DNA of 64,000 nt from a bacterium (GTDB taxonomy: Bacteria > Actinomycetota > Acidimicrobiia > Spongiisociales > Spongiisociaceae), in the NCBI GenBank assembly GCA_026710435.1, contig JAPOQZ010000013.1:1-64000 (forward strand). The letters are read 5' to 3'. Positions 55,787 to 63,471 of this stretch are shown here, in pieces. The notes under the pieces are model-generated. The model saw only the letters and a program-made list of their open reading frames with translations. It ran no database searches and was not told the DNA's origin. Position 1 is the stretch's first letter. Each line of letters starts with the position of its first letter. The position numbers and the translations under genes are program-made.

Positions 55787-57205
55787 TCAGGTCGTGCTCA
55801 ACTCGGCGATCGCATCGGCGGGCGAGGTCGGCTCGGGCATCAGACGGGCAGGCAGGCGAAAGCGCCTCGTGACGTCCTGGAGCACCTCCCGCTCGGTGAT
55901 GAGCTCGGTCTTCGAGCCCGAGACCAGCACGGTTGCCGGACGGGGCATCGCGTTGAACTGCAGGCTCTTGCTCTCGCAGTAGGCACCGGTGTCCAGGAAC
56001 GCTACGACGTCGCCACGCTCCACGTGTGGAAGCTGGACGTTGAGCGCGAGGTTGCCGAACCAGCACAGCGGATCCCCCAGGTTGACCGTCTCGGTGGGCG
56101 TCTCGTTGACCCGATCCGTCACGACCGGGTGGTAGTAGAAGCCGCCCGACAGGATGTTGAGCAGGTGGTTCTCGCTCGCATCGAGTCCGATCCAGGTCTG
56201 GCCCACGTCGGAGAACGATTTCCTGATGCCGACACGGGACAGGAGAATGCCTATGTCGGAAGAGATCCCGCGTCCGGGCTCGATCATCAGCCGGGGCTCA
56301 CCGAGGCCGTGGGCGTCGAGCGCCTCGCGGAAGAGCGCCGTCATCACCTCGGCGAACTCATCTGCGGTCGGAGAACCGCGGTCAAATCCCATGGGACCGT
56401 GACCCTCCGGCCTTCCCCACGCGAAGCCGCCGCCGAAATCGAAGTAGTCGGGTACCCATCCGAAGCGGTCCTTGAGCACTCCGGCAGCCTCCATCTGGTC
56501 CTTCACGACCGCCTCGTGGACCCTCAGGTCGGGCGCCCAGCGACCGGCGTGGTGATGGAACCCGACGAGCTCGACGTCGGGGGCCCGGAGGGCGTGCTCG
56601 CACACAGTCTCGAGATCGTCGAGGGCGATCCCGAACTTGTTGATCTCGCGAACTCCCGGCCCGATCTTGATCCCGGGCGGCCAGTCCGCCTCCAGATCGT
56701 CGAGGTCGTGCAACAACAGCCTCGTTCGCATCCCGATACGTGCCCTCATCCCGAGGTCGCGAGCCACCCGGATCACATCATCGAGCTCGTCGGGGGCATC
56801 GAGATGGATGGCGGCGCCGGCCTCGACGGCCATCCGGATCTCCTGATCCCGCTTGTTGAATCCGTTGAGAACGACCCGATCCGGATCGGTACCGGCGAGC
56901 AGCGTCAGGTACAGCTCACCCGGACCGAACGCGTCTCCTCCAGCTCCGGCCAGGGTGAAGATGCGCCTCACGGTGAGGTTGTTGTTGGCTTTGGTGGCGA
57001 AGAGGATCTCGGACCGGGGGTAGCGCGACGCGAACGCATCGTGCCACTTCTTGACGTTGGCGTAGATCTGGTTCTCCGAGATGACGTAGAGCGGCGTTCC
57101 GAACCTCTCGGCGAGTCCGGTGGCGTCCACGTCCTCGACTTGGAGCCGACCCGATGTGTTCACGCCGATGCTCTCGTTGAAGGCACGAACGAAGTCCCGA
57201 GCCAT
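55787..57205 (-). CDS. Diaminopimelate decarboxylase-like fold III PLP enzyme
   Basis: This 472-residue protein is a second member of the fold III decarboxylase family, in addition to lysA. LFATKANNNLTVRR holds the PLP lysine, FHHHAGR and YFDFGGGFAWGRPEGH form the phosphate and glycine loops, EPGRGISS follows, and DTGAYCESKSLQFN carries the Cys-Glu pair. The sequence differs from lysA enough to suggest another amino acid (for example ornithine, lysine or a D-amino acid). Start at 57205 (MARDFVRAF) has GGAGAGG before it; a longer frame is possible. It is one of three co-directional genes with the SBP and LLM genes. Confidence 0.82.
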   Translation of the reverse strand: MARDFVRAFNESIGVNTSGRLQVEDVDATGLAERFGTPLYVISENQIYANVKKWHDAFASRYPRSEILFATKANNNLTVRRIFTLAGAGGDAFGPGELYLTLLAGTDPDRVVLNGFNKRDQEIRMAVEAGAAIHLDAPDELDDVIRVARDLGMRARIGMRTRLLLHDLDDLEADWPPGIKIGPGVREINKFGIALDDLETVCEHALRAPDVELVGFHHHAGRWAPDLRVHEAVVKDQMEAAGVLKDRFGWVPDYFDFGGGFAWGRPEGHGPMGFDRGSPTADEFAEVMTALFREALDAHGLGEPRLMIEPGRGISSDIGILLSRVGIRKSFSDVGQTWIGLDASENHLLNILSGGFYYHPVVTDRVNETPTETVNLGDPLCWFGNLALNVQLPHVERGDVVAFLDTGAYCESKSLQFNAMPRPATVLVSGSKTELITEREVLQDVTRRFRLPARLMPEPTSPADAIAELSTT

Positions 57206-57234
57206 CGGTCCTCTCCTCCTCTCACCGCGCCGAT

Positions 57235-58161
57235 TCACGAGCGTAGCCGACCACCTGGAAGCACGTCCCGGGCTATCAGCTCGAGCTGGGCGAACAACTC
57301 TTCACGCGTGTGAGCCACCACGTGGATCACGAAATGCGTCACGAACTCAGCGAGCCTCCGAAGCTCGGCAACGATCGCTTCCGGCGATCCCGCCACCATC
57401 CGGGCTCCCAGCCAGGTCTCCTCGGGACCCGGCGGCGTCTCCGTGACGAAAACCGGGATCCCCAGCGCAATCTCAGGCTTCCCCCGGCGTCCCGCCGCCT
57501 CCCAACTCGTGTGCAAGTGGTCGACGAGGGCGACGATCTCAGCCTCGCCGAGAACCGTCGTGGGGTGCCAGCCCTGTCCCAATTCCACCGCCCGCCGGAT
57601 AGCACGGCGACTGTTGCCGCCGATGAGGATGGGGGGATGGGGATCCTGGACGGGGGTCGGCGCGAACCGAGTCTCCCCGAACCTTGCCGAACGGCCTTCG
57701 TCGCGGCGCGTCCACAAGCTGACGAACGTGTCCAGCGCCTCATCGGTTACCGCACCGCGGGATGCGTAGTCGATGCCGAGCGTGTCGAATTCCTCCTCGA
57801 GCCACCCTGACCCCACTCCCAGGATCAGGCGCCCGCCCGACAACGCATCGATGGTGGCGAGCATCTTGGCCGTGACGATGGGGTCGCGGTAGGGCACCAC
57901 CATGACGGTCGTGCCCAGCCGGACCCGCTGGGTGACCGCTGCCAGATGGGCGAGCACTACCAACTGCTCGTAGACCTCTTCGCCGTAGATGTAGACGGCT
58001 GAGGCCGGGATGACGATGTGGTCGATCGCCCAGATCGAATCGAACCCGACCTCGTCCGCCCGACGGGCAATGGCGACTATGGATTCCGGTTGGGCGAGGG
58101 CCCCGCTGGAAGGTACGACGACCCCGAAACGAGGTGCCTGTGACGCTGGTCGATCATCCAT
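57235..58161 (-). CDS. LLM class F420-dependent oxidoreductase
   Basis: This 308-residue flavin-type (F420 or FMN) oxidoreductase of the luciferase-like family has GVVVPSSGALAQPESIVAIARRADEVGFDSIWAIDH at the start, VRLGTTVMVVPYRDPIVTAKMLATIDALSGGRLILGVGSGWLEEEF and DPHPPILIGGNSRRAIRRAVELGQGWHP, all typical. F420 use is inferred from subfamily resemblance, not shown. Start at 58161; it lies 29 bp upstream of the DapDC-like gene, so the operon is LLM, decarboxylase, SBP. Confidence 0.86.
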   Translation of the reverse strand: MDDRPASQAPRFGVVVPSSGALAQPESIVAIARRADEVGFDSIWAIDHIVIPASAVYIYGEEVYEQLVVLAHLAAVTQRVRLGTTVMVVPYRDPIVTAKMLATIDALSGGRLILGVGSGWLEEEFDTLGIDYASRGAVTDEALDTFVSLWTRRDEGRSARFGETRFAPTPVQDPHPPILIGGNSRRAIRRAVELGQGWHPTTVLGEAEIVALVDHLHTSWEAAGRRGKPEIALGIPVFVTETPPGPEETWLGARMVAGSPEAIVAELRRLAEFVTHFVIHVVAHTREELFAQLELIARDVLPGGRLRS

Positions 58162-58198
58162 CGGCTCGAACCTTAGCTCCGGCGACACCCGGACTCCG

Positions 58199-58732
58199 CT
58201 ACCAGACGAAGCCGGGTCGCCACTCGCAGCTGATCGGATCATCGAGGTCGAGAGTGGCCGCGGCCGGGACGCGCCAGATGTGGATGCACCCGTCGTCCGT
58301 TTCAGTCCGCATCAGACCCGACCTCGTCCGCACGAAGGTGGGGCCGCGCCAGCGCTCCCACCCCAGGTGCTCGTAGAAGGTGGGCAGCACAGAATGTAGA
58401 GCTCCGAGCTTGTAGTTGTCCGCTATGTGCCGCTGGGCCGCTGCAAGCACGCTCCGGGCCAGGCCCTTGCCCCGATCGCGATGCCGCGTGCCGACCGCTT
58501 CAACGTAGCCGGTGTTGAGCTCACGGTCTGGAACGGCAAGGAGGCGGGGAACGACCGAAGCATGGGAGATCGGGACGCCGTCTTCCTCGACGAAGAAATG
58601 CACTCCTCCGAGTGCCTGGCGCCAGAGCGCATCTGTGAATCTGCCCTCGAATGCCCTGTCGAGAAGGGTCCTGAATCGGGTGGCTTCCGACAGGGTCAAC
58701 TCCGCGGTGCTTCTCGAACTCACGACGCGCAC
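58199..58732 (-). CDS. Aminoglycoside 2'-N-acetyltransferase-like GNAT protein (AAC(2')-I)
   Basis: This GNAT enzyme resembles AAC(2')-I of mycobacteria, which acetylates aminoglycosides at the 2' amine; the family in mycobacteria may also have a natural role in cell-wall biology. Motif A is RHRDRGKGLARSVLAAA. The C-terminal ISCEWRPGFVW matches the AAC(2') tail (CDWRAGDVW-like), and LGGVHFFVEEDG matches the middle. I chose GTG 58732, giving 177 residues, the right length. The frame continues upstream into an alcohol dehydrogenase relic (58774-58987), so a 262-residue fusion from ATG 58987 is an alternative. Confidence 0.78.
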   Translation of the reverse strand: MRVVSSRSTAELTLSEATRFRTLLDRAFEGRFTDALWRQALGGVHFFVEEDGVPISHASVVPRLLAVPDRELNTGYVEAVGTRHRDRGKGLARSVLAAAQRHIADNYKLGALHSVLPTFYEHLGWERWRGPTFVRTRSGLMRTETDDGCIHIWRVPAAATLDLDDPISCEWRPGFVW

Positions 58733-58773
58733 AACACCATGTTCGCTGGTGCGCGCCGCCAACACGATTCTAC

Positions 58774-58987
58774 GTCGAAGTCCGGCAACGTGGCCGGCTA
58801 CCTGGTGTCCGAGGACCAGCGGAGTTCCAGGCCCATCTCGGGAACGGCCGGACATCACATTCAGACCCGAGCGGCACGCGCCCACCCCGGCCACCCTGGT
58901 TAGCACCCCTCCCGGTCCTGGCTCCGGGATCCGTAGTTCCCGGATCTCACGTGGTGCTCCGAACGCGGTGAGTAGAGCGGTTTGCAT
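58774..58987 (-). pseudogene. 5' relic of a zinc alcohol dehydrogenase
   Basis: The frame from ATG 58987 reads MQTALLTAFGAPREIRELRI, then GPGGVLTRVAGVGACRSGLN and GTPLVLGHQVAGHVAGL, the start of medium-chain zinc dehydrogenases including the catalytic-zinc Cys. It stops matching after about 70 residues and runs in frame into the AAC(2') gene. The rest of the dehydrogenase is missing. Confidence 0.65.
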
Positions 58988-59079
58988 TCCGCGGCCTTCC
59001 GCGCTGCGGATGGTGGGGACCTTTAACGGACAACAGTCAACCGCGAACGGGAAACTGGCGGCGACCAACCGGCAACCGA

Positions 59080-59523
59080 CTACTCCATTAGGACCGGCGA
59101 CGCCCGGCTGGTGACCGTGACTACGAAGGCCTGGGGGGCTGCGAACATCTGGAGAAGGGTGACCTGCACCCGACCCGTGACCTCGACCGAGACGCGGGAC
59201 GGGTCGGCGGTGGCCCGGACCGTCATCGAGGACGTGTCCCACCCCGGTTGCGCCTGCGCGAAGTCCTCCGCCGTCGCCACTGCGTCGGAGGGGATCAACC
59301 TGAGCCTGTTGTGACGAAGGGCGCGCTCGTCGATCTCGGCGGCTCCGGCGACGGCGGCCTTGTCGGCGATACCGGTCAGGGTTCCATGGCTGGAGACGAC
59401 CCGCCAGAGGTCCAGCGCGACGGCGCCCGCTAGGAAGAGGAGCAGGAGGAGCCCGAGGCTCCATAGAATCACGGCCCCGCTCTCGCCTGCCGGATGTCCA
59501 CAGAAGCGCGGTAGTCGTCTCAA
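59080..59523 (-). CDS. Tad pilus-assembly TadG-like protein
   Basis: This 147-residue protein has a single membrane helix (about residues 15-38, ESGAVILWSLGLLLLLFLAGAVALDLWRVVSS) followed by an outer domain, as in TadE/TadG-like minor pilins (Flp pilus assembly N-terminal TadG-related). It overlaps the next gene upstream (59520-59523). No Tad ATPase or TadB/C genes are in the window, so the locus may continue elsewhere or be incomplete. Confidence 0.75.
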   Translation of the reverse strand: MRRLPRFCGHPAGESGAVILWSLGLLLLLFLAGAVALDLWRVVSSHGTLTGIADKAAVAGAAEIDERALRHNRLRLIPSDAVATAEDFAQAQPGWDTSSMTVRATADPSRVSVEVTGRVQVTLLQMFAAPQAFVVTVTSRASPVLME

Positions 59524-59960
59524 GGCGTGCTCCGGTAGGTCTCGATCCGTTCCCGGAAGGATCGGTGGATGGTCACCGAACCCAGGCTGCCGAGACCCAC
59601 CACCTTGATCAAGGGCGTCCGGAACGACACGGTGGCGCTTACCACGCCGCCGGGTTTCCAGGCCGACTGGCAGTCGACCGTGACCTCGGTCGCTTCGGGG
59701 GACAGTCCTCGCTCGTCCAGGATGCGATGGGCGAGACTCTCCGCACGCTGCTGTCCCGAGGACGGGTCGAAAGCGGTGGCGCAGGCCCGCACGGCTTCCC
59801 GTGCGGCTGCGTCCCCCATGGCGCGGTACGCCACCATCAGCGGGAGGCTGAGCAACAGGATCGCCATGGGGATCAGGATGAAAGCCGTGGTGAGAACCAA
59901 CTCCACGGCGCCGGACCCGCGCTCGGTCCGGTAAGGCGGCACACCTGTGCTCGGCTTCAA
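59520..59960 (-). CDS. TadE-like minor pilin
   Basis: This 146-residue protein has the TadE pattern: GSGAVELVLTTAFILIPMAILLLSLPL, a helix preceded by a Gly/Glu processing-type site, and AMGDAAAREAVRACATAFDP. A TTG at 59960 overlaps the stop of the preceding TadE-like gene (TTGA), which is why I chose it; longer frames run to 60083. Minor pilins of this type are packed in Flp/Tad pili. Confidence 0.75.
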   Translation of the reverse strand: MKPSTGVPPYRTERGSGAVELVLTTAFILIPMAILLLSLPLMVAYRAMGDAAAREAVRACATAFDPSSGQQRAESLAHRILDERGLSPEATEVTVDCQSAWKPGGVVSATVSFRTPLIKVVGLGSLGSVTIHRSFRERIETYRSTP

Positions 59961-60382
59961 GGCACGAGCTCCGTAGAACTGGTGGCCCGGACGGTCACGT
60001 CCCAGTCCGGCCCGAAGTTGGAGAACACCGGCTCGAGGCGGGCGGTTACGGTGGAGGATGTGGCCACCGTCTCGCGGGAGCACTCGACAGCCGCACTGTC
60101 GGCGTAGAGGGCGGCCAGCCTCTCTATGGCTTCCGCGGTGGCGATCTCGCAGGTGGCTTCGGTTCCACCTGATCGAGCTCCGTTGCGCGCGCCGATATCA
60201 GCGGCGTGCTGGAGGACGGATCGAGCGTAGAGCATGAGCAAGGCGTTGACGAGGAACAGCGTGAACAACAGCGCCATGGCCATCGCCATGAGCACCTCGA
60301 CCGCAGCTGCTCCCGATTCGGAGGCGCCGCTCCTGGCAGCCCCATTTCGAGCAGGGTTCGCAGATTGTCGCGTGCCTATCAT
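59957..60382 (-). CDS. TadE-like minor pilin
   Basis: This 141-residue protein begins MIGTRQSANPARNGAARSG and has AAAVEVLMAMAMALLFTLFLVNALLMLYARSVLQHAADIGARNGA, the TadE-like helix with a Glu at the fifth position after the cleavage-like site. ATG 60382 (or GTG 60385) has AGAGGAA a few bases upstream. It is the first of three Tad-type genes on this strand. Confidence 0.75.
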   Translation of the reverse strand: MIGTRQSANPARNGAARSGASESGAAAVEVLMAMAMALLFTLFLVNALLMLYARSVLQHAADIGARNGARSGGTEATCEIATAEAIERLAALYADSAAVECSRETVATSSTVTARLEPVFSNFGPDWDVTVRATSSTELVP

Positions 60383-60529
60383 CACCGTTCCTCTGCGGAG
60401 GATTCTTAACTATTACTATGCTTGGCCACTTAGAGCAAGAGAATGTAACTGACAAGAGAGAATTGACTCGGGTTGCGGTGGTTAAGTTTCGGTAGCGGTT
60501 TGGTGACGCAAGCCGGTAGTCTGGCGCCT
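60383..60529. promoter_or_regulatory. Divergent A+T-rich promoter region (tad and moaA)
   Basis: This region is more A+T-rich than its surroundings (60401-60470) and separates the Tad genes from moaA. TAGTCT (60517-60522) lies 7 bases before the moaA ATG, matching the leaderless pattern of the ku and atp promoters. Confidence 0.45.
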
Positions 60530-61537
60530 ATGGAACCCGTAGTAGTCGACACCCGGCAACGCCCCCTCCGCGACCTACGCCTATCGGTGACCGACCGGTG
60601 CAACTTCCGGTGTCGCTACTGCATGCCGGCTGAGATATTCAACCGTGACTACGTGTTTCTCCGGCGTGAGCTTCTGCTCAACTTCGAGGAACTGACCACC
60701 CTGGCCCGGGCCTTCGAGCGACTCGGTGTCAGCAAGATCAGGCTCACGGGAGGGGAGCCGCTGCTCCGCAAGGGCATCGAGGACTTGGTGGCGCTTCTCG
60801 TGGAGGCAACCGCGTGCGAGGTGACGCTCACCACCAACGCGTCCCTGCTCGTACGAAAGGCGAGTGCGCTGGCATCGGCCGGCCTCACCAGGATCACCGT
60901 TTCCCTCGATTCGCTGGACGATGCCGTCTTCCAGGCCATGAACGATGTGGGATTCCCGGTGGGGGCCGTGCTCGACGGCATCGACGCAGCCGCCTCGGTC
61001 GGTCTGCCTGTCAAGGTCAACGCCGTTGTCAAGCGGGGTGTCAACGATCGTGGTGTGGTCGACATGGCGCGGCATTTCCGCGGTAGCGGCCACATTCTCA
61101 GGTTCATCGAATACATGGACGTCGGGGCGACCAACGGGTGGTGCATGGACGATGTCGTGCCGGCCAGCGAACTCGTTAACGCCATCGATGCTGTGTTTCC
61201 GATCCGACCGGTCAAACCGAACTACAGGGGAGAGGTGGCCACGCGATGGCGGTACCTCGACGGACAGGGCGAGATCGGGTTCATAACATCGGTGACCCAG
61301 CCCTTCTGCAGTACCTGTACCAGGGCGCGCATCTCGGCCGAAGGGATGCTCTACACCTGCCTGTTCGCGTGGACCGGAACCGATCTCCGCAAGGTGCTGC
61401 GGTCGGGTGGTACCGAGGAAGAGATCGTCGATCTGGTGAGAGGGATCTGGGAGGCGAGGCGGGACCGCTACTCGGAGATCCGCTCCGAGGCAACCGTAGG
61501 CCTACCGAAAGTCGAGATGAGCTACATAGGGGGATGA
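60530..61537 (+). CDS. moaA: GTP 3',8-cyclase (MoaA)
   Basis: MoaA is the radical SAM enzyme that, with MoaC, begins molybdenum cofactor synthesis by cyclising GTP. The 335 residues hold the radical SAM cluster CNFRCRYC (C-x3-C-x2-C), GGEPLLRKGIEDLV, TTNASLL, and the C-terminal substrate cluster CSTCTRARISAEGMLYTC (C-x2-C-x13-C). The C-terminus ends in GG, which is required in this family. ATG 60530 fits; the frame further upstream is spurious. Confidence 0.95.
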   Translation: MEPVVVDTRQRPLRDLRLSVTDRCNFRCRYCMPAEIFNRDYVFLRRELLLNFEELTTLARAFERLGVSKIRLTGGEPLLRKGIEDLVALLVEATACEVTLTTNASLLVRKASALASAGLTRITVSLDSLDDAVFQAMNDVGFPVGAVLDGIDAAASVGLPVKVNAVVKRGVNDRGVVDMARHFRGSGHILRFIEYMDVGATNGWCMDDVVPASELVNAIDAVFPIRPVKPNYRGEVATRWRYLDGQGEIGFITSVTQPFCSTCTRARISAEGMLYTCLFAWTGTDLRKVLRSGGTEEEIVDLVRGIWEARRDRYSEIRSEATVGLPKVEMSYIGG

Positions 61538-61657
61538 GGGTGTTCTCCCACGCTTCACCACGAAACGATCACTCCATCCGGCGCCCGGGCGCGGCGGAAT
61601 GAGTGACGAACCCATCTATCCTGTCTCTCCGAACGTTGACACCGCAGCGGAGAAAAC

Positions 61658-62503
61658 ATGCCCGGACTGCTCGCCTTCCATGCGCATCCCGACGACGAGG
61701 TCACGTCCACTGGAGGCGTGCTGGCCAAATACTCGGAGTGGGGTGAGCAGGTGGTGGTCGTAACCGCCACCGACGGAGCCGAAGGCGAAATCCACAACTA
61801 CGAGAATCCCGACGACCTCCGCCCCCGCCTGGTTGAAATGCGAGCGGAGGAGATCGCCAAGGCCCTGGCCATCCTGGGAGTGCCCAACCATCACTTCCTC
61901 GGGTTCAGGGACTCGGGAATGATGGGTACCGAGCCAAACCAGCACCCGGACTGCTTCTGGCAGGCGGACTTCATGGAAGCAACAGCCCGGCTGGTGCACC
62001 TGCTCAGGAGGTACACACCGGAGGTGCTGACCATTTACGACCCGTTCGGCGGCTACGGTCACCCTGACCACATCCAGGTTCACAGGGTGGGGATTGCCGC
62101 CTTCTTCGGCACGGATGACACCGCACGCTTCCCTCTCGAGGAGGGCGAGGCACCGTGGAACGTGACCAAGCTCTACATGAGCACCTGGCCCCGCTCGAGG
62201 GCCGCGGCGATGACTGCTGCCCGTCTCGAAGCCGGCCTCATCACCGAGGAGGAAGCGGAACGCTCGGCCGGATGGGGTACTCCCGACGAGGACATCACAG
62301 CCATGGTCGATGTAGCTCTATGGGTGGATCTCAAGGTTGAGGCCCTCCGGGCTCATCGCACCCAGATTCCGGAAGACTGGTTCATGCTCCAGGTACCCGA
62401 GAAGGACCTCCCCAGTGCAATCGGTACGGAGGCTTTCCAGCGACTGTATTCACGGGTGCACGTGCCCTTCCGGGAGGACGACCTGTTTACCGGACTCCGC
62501 TGA
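61658..62503 (+). CDS. PIG-L family deacetylase, mycothiol conjugate amidase-like
   Basis: This 281-residue zinc amidase has AHPDDE near the start (H10, D13 as metal ligands) and PFGGYGHPDHIQVHRVG with the remaining His ligand. The sequence resembles Mca, which cleaves mycothiol S-conjugates in detoxification, rather more than MshB, which makes mycothiol. Its length also fits Mca. Together with mycothione reductase (30840-32201) it shows that the cell uses mycothiol. An AGCGGAG precedes ATG 61658; the gene stands alone behind moaA. Confidence 0.8.
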   Translation: MPGLLAFHAHPDDEVTSTGGVLAKYSEWGEQVVVVTATDGAEGEIHNYENPDDLRPRLVEMRAEEIAKALAILGVPNHHFLGFRDSGMMGTEPNQHPDCFWQADFMEATARLVHLLRRYTPEVLTIYDPFGGYGHPDHIQVHRVGIAAFFGTDDTARFPLEEGEAPWNVTKLYMSTWPRSRAAAMTAARLEAGLITEEEAERSAGWGTPDEDITAMVDVALWVDLKVEALRAHRTQIPEDWFMLQVPEKDLPSAIGTEAFQRLYSRVHVPFREDDLFTGLR

Positions 62504-62549
62504 GCCGCCGGCGCGACGATTACCCCCCTGCTGAGCTACCTGCGACCGG

Positions 62550-62563
62550 TATCGTCACCGGTC
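62550..62563 (+). promoter_or_regulatory. Leaderless -10 box of the EamA gene
   Basis: TATCGT (62550-62555) is followed by 8 bases and the ATG of the EamA gene. Confidence 0.4.
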
Positions 62564-63457
62564 ATGGGTTCCCGTGCGGCCCTCGTCACCGCGTTCGCGA
62601 CCATCATCGTGTGGTCGTCCGCGTATTCTGCCGCCCGAGTCGGGCTCCGGCACTTCGATCCCATCGTTTTCTCGGCACTGCGGAACGTTGCTGCCGCGGT
62701 GACGCTGGCCCCGATCGCTCTCTCGTTGCGGGTCGGGCTCCCAGCCCGGGGGGATCGCTGGAAGGTGTTCGGATCCGGGGTGGTGGGCATGACCGTCTAC
62801 CACTCGCTGCTCAATGTCGGCTTGGGAGTGGTGGAATCGGCCTCGGCGGCGCTGCTCATCGCTCTGTCACCGATACTCGTGGCGCTGATGTCCATGCAAT
62901 ATATAGGGGAACGCCTCACCAGCTGGGGCTGGATCGGCCTTGGGGCGGCCTTCCTAGGAGTAGTTGTAGTGTCCCTCGGCCAGGGAAGCGGCATCAGGTT
63001 CGGGCTGTCGAGCCTTCTCGTGGTACTCGCTGCCGCCGCTCACGCCGGCTACATAGTCATGACCAAGAAGCTCACATCGATCTATCGACCCGTGCAGGTG
63101 GTCACCTGGGCCTTCTGGTCGGCCGCGCTCACCTTCATCCCGGTGCTGTTCCGGGCAGTGGCTCAGCTATCTGCAGCGCCTGCCGAGGGCTACTTCGCGT
63201 TCGTGTATCTAGGGGTCGGCGCCTCGGCGCTGGGGTTCGTTCTCTGGGCGAGGGCGCTGGCCGGGGCGCCCGCGTCCGTTGTGGCCTCGGCACTCTACGT
63301 GACGCCCCCGCTCTCGGCTCTGATCGGTTGGGTATGGCTGGACGAGCAACCGACCCTATGGATGCTCGCGGGAGGGATGATCATCCTCTCGGCTGTGTTC
63401 CTGGTAATGCGTAAGGGCATGGCCCCAACCTGTCCGGGACCTGCCGTGTCGGCCTGA
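62564..63457 (+). CDS. EamA/DMT family transporter
   Basis: This 297-residue protein has ten predicted membrane segments in two EamA repeats. The first repeat has AFATIIVWSSAYSAARVGLRHFDP and ALRNVAAAVTLAP; the second has VLAAAAHAGYIVMTKKL. It is a secondary exporter for amino acids or metabolites; the direction and substrate are not shown. TATCGT 8 bases before the ATG suggests a leaderless mRNA. Confidence 0.88.
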   Translation: MGSRAALVTAFATIIVWSSAYSAARVGLRHFDPIVFSALRNVAAAVTLAPIALSLRVGLPARGDRWKVFGSGVVGMTVYHSLLNVGLGVVESASAALLIALSPILVALMSMQYIGERLTSWGWIGLGAAFLGVVVVSLGQGSGIRFGLSSLLVVLAAAAHAGYIVMTKKLTSIYRPVQVVTWAFWSAALTFIPVLFRAVAQLSAAPAEGYFAFVYLGVGASALGFVLWARALAGAPASVVASALYVTPPLSALIGWVWLDEQPTLWMLAGGMIILSAVFLVMRKGMAPTCPGPAVSA

Positions 63458-63471
63458 CAGCCGGCCTCCGA

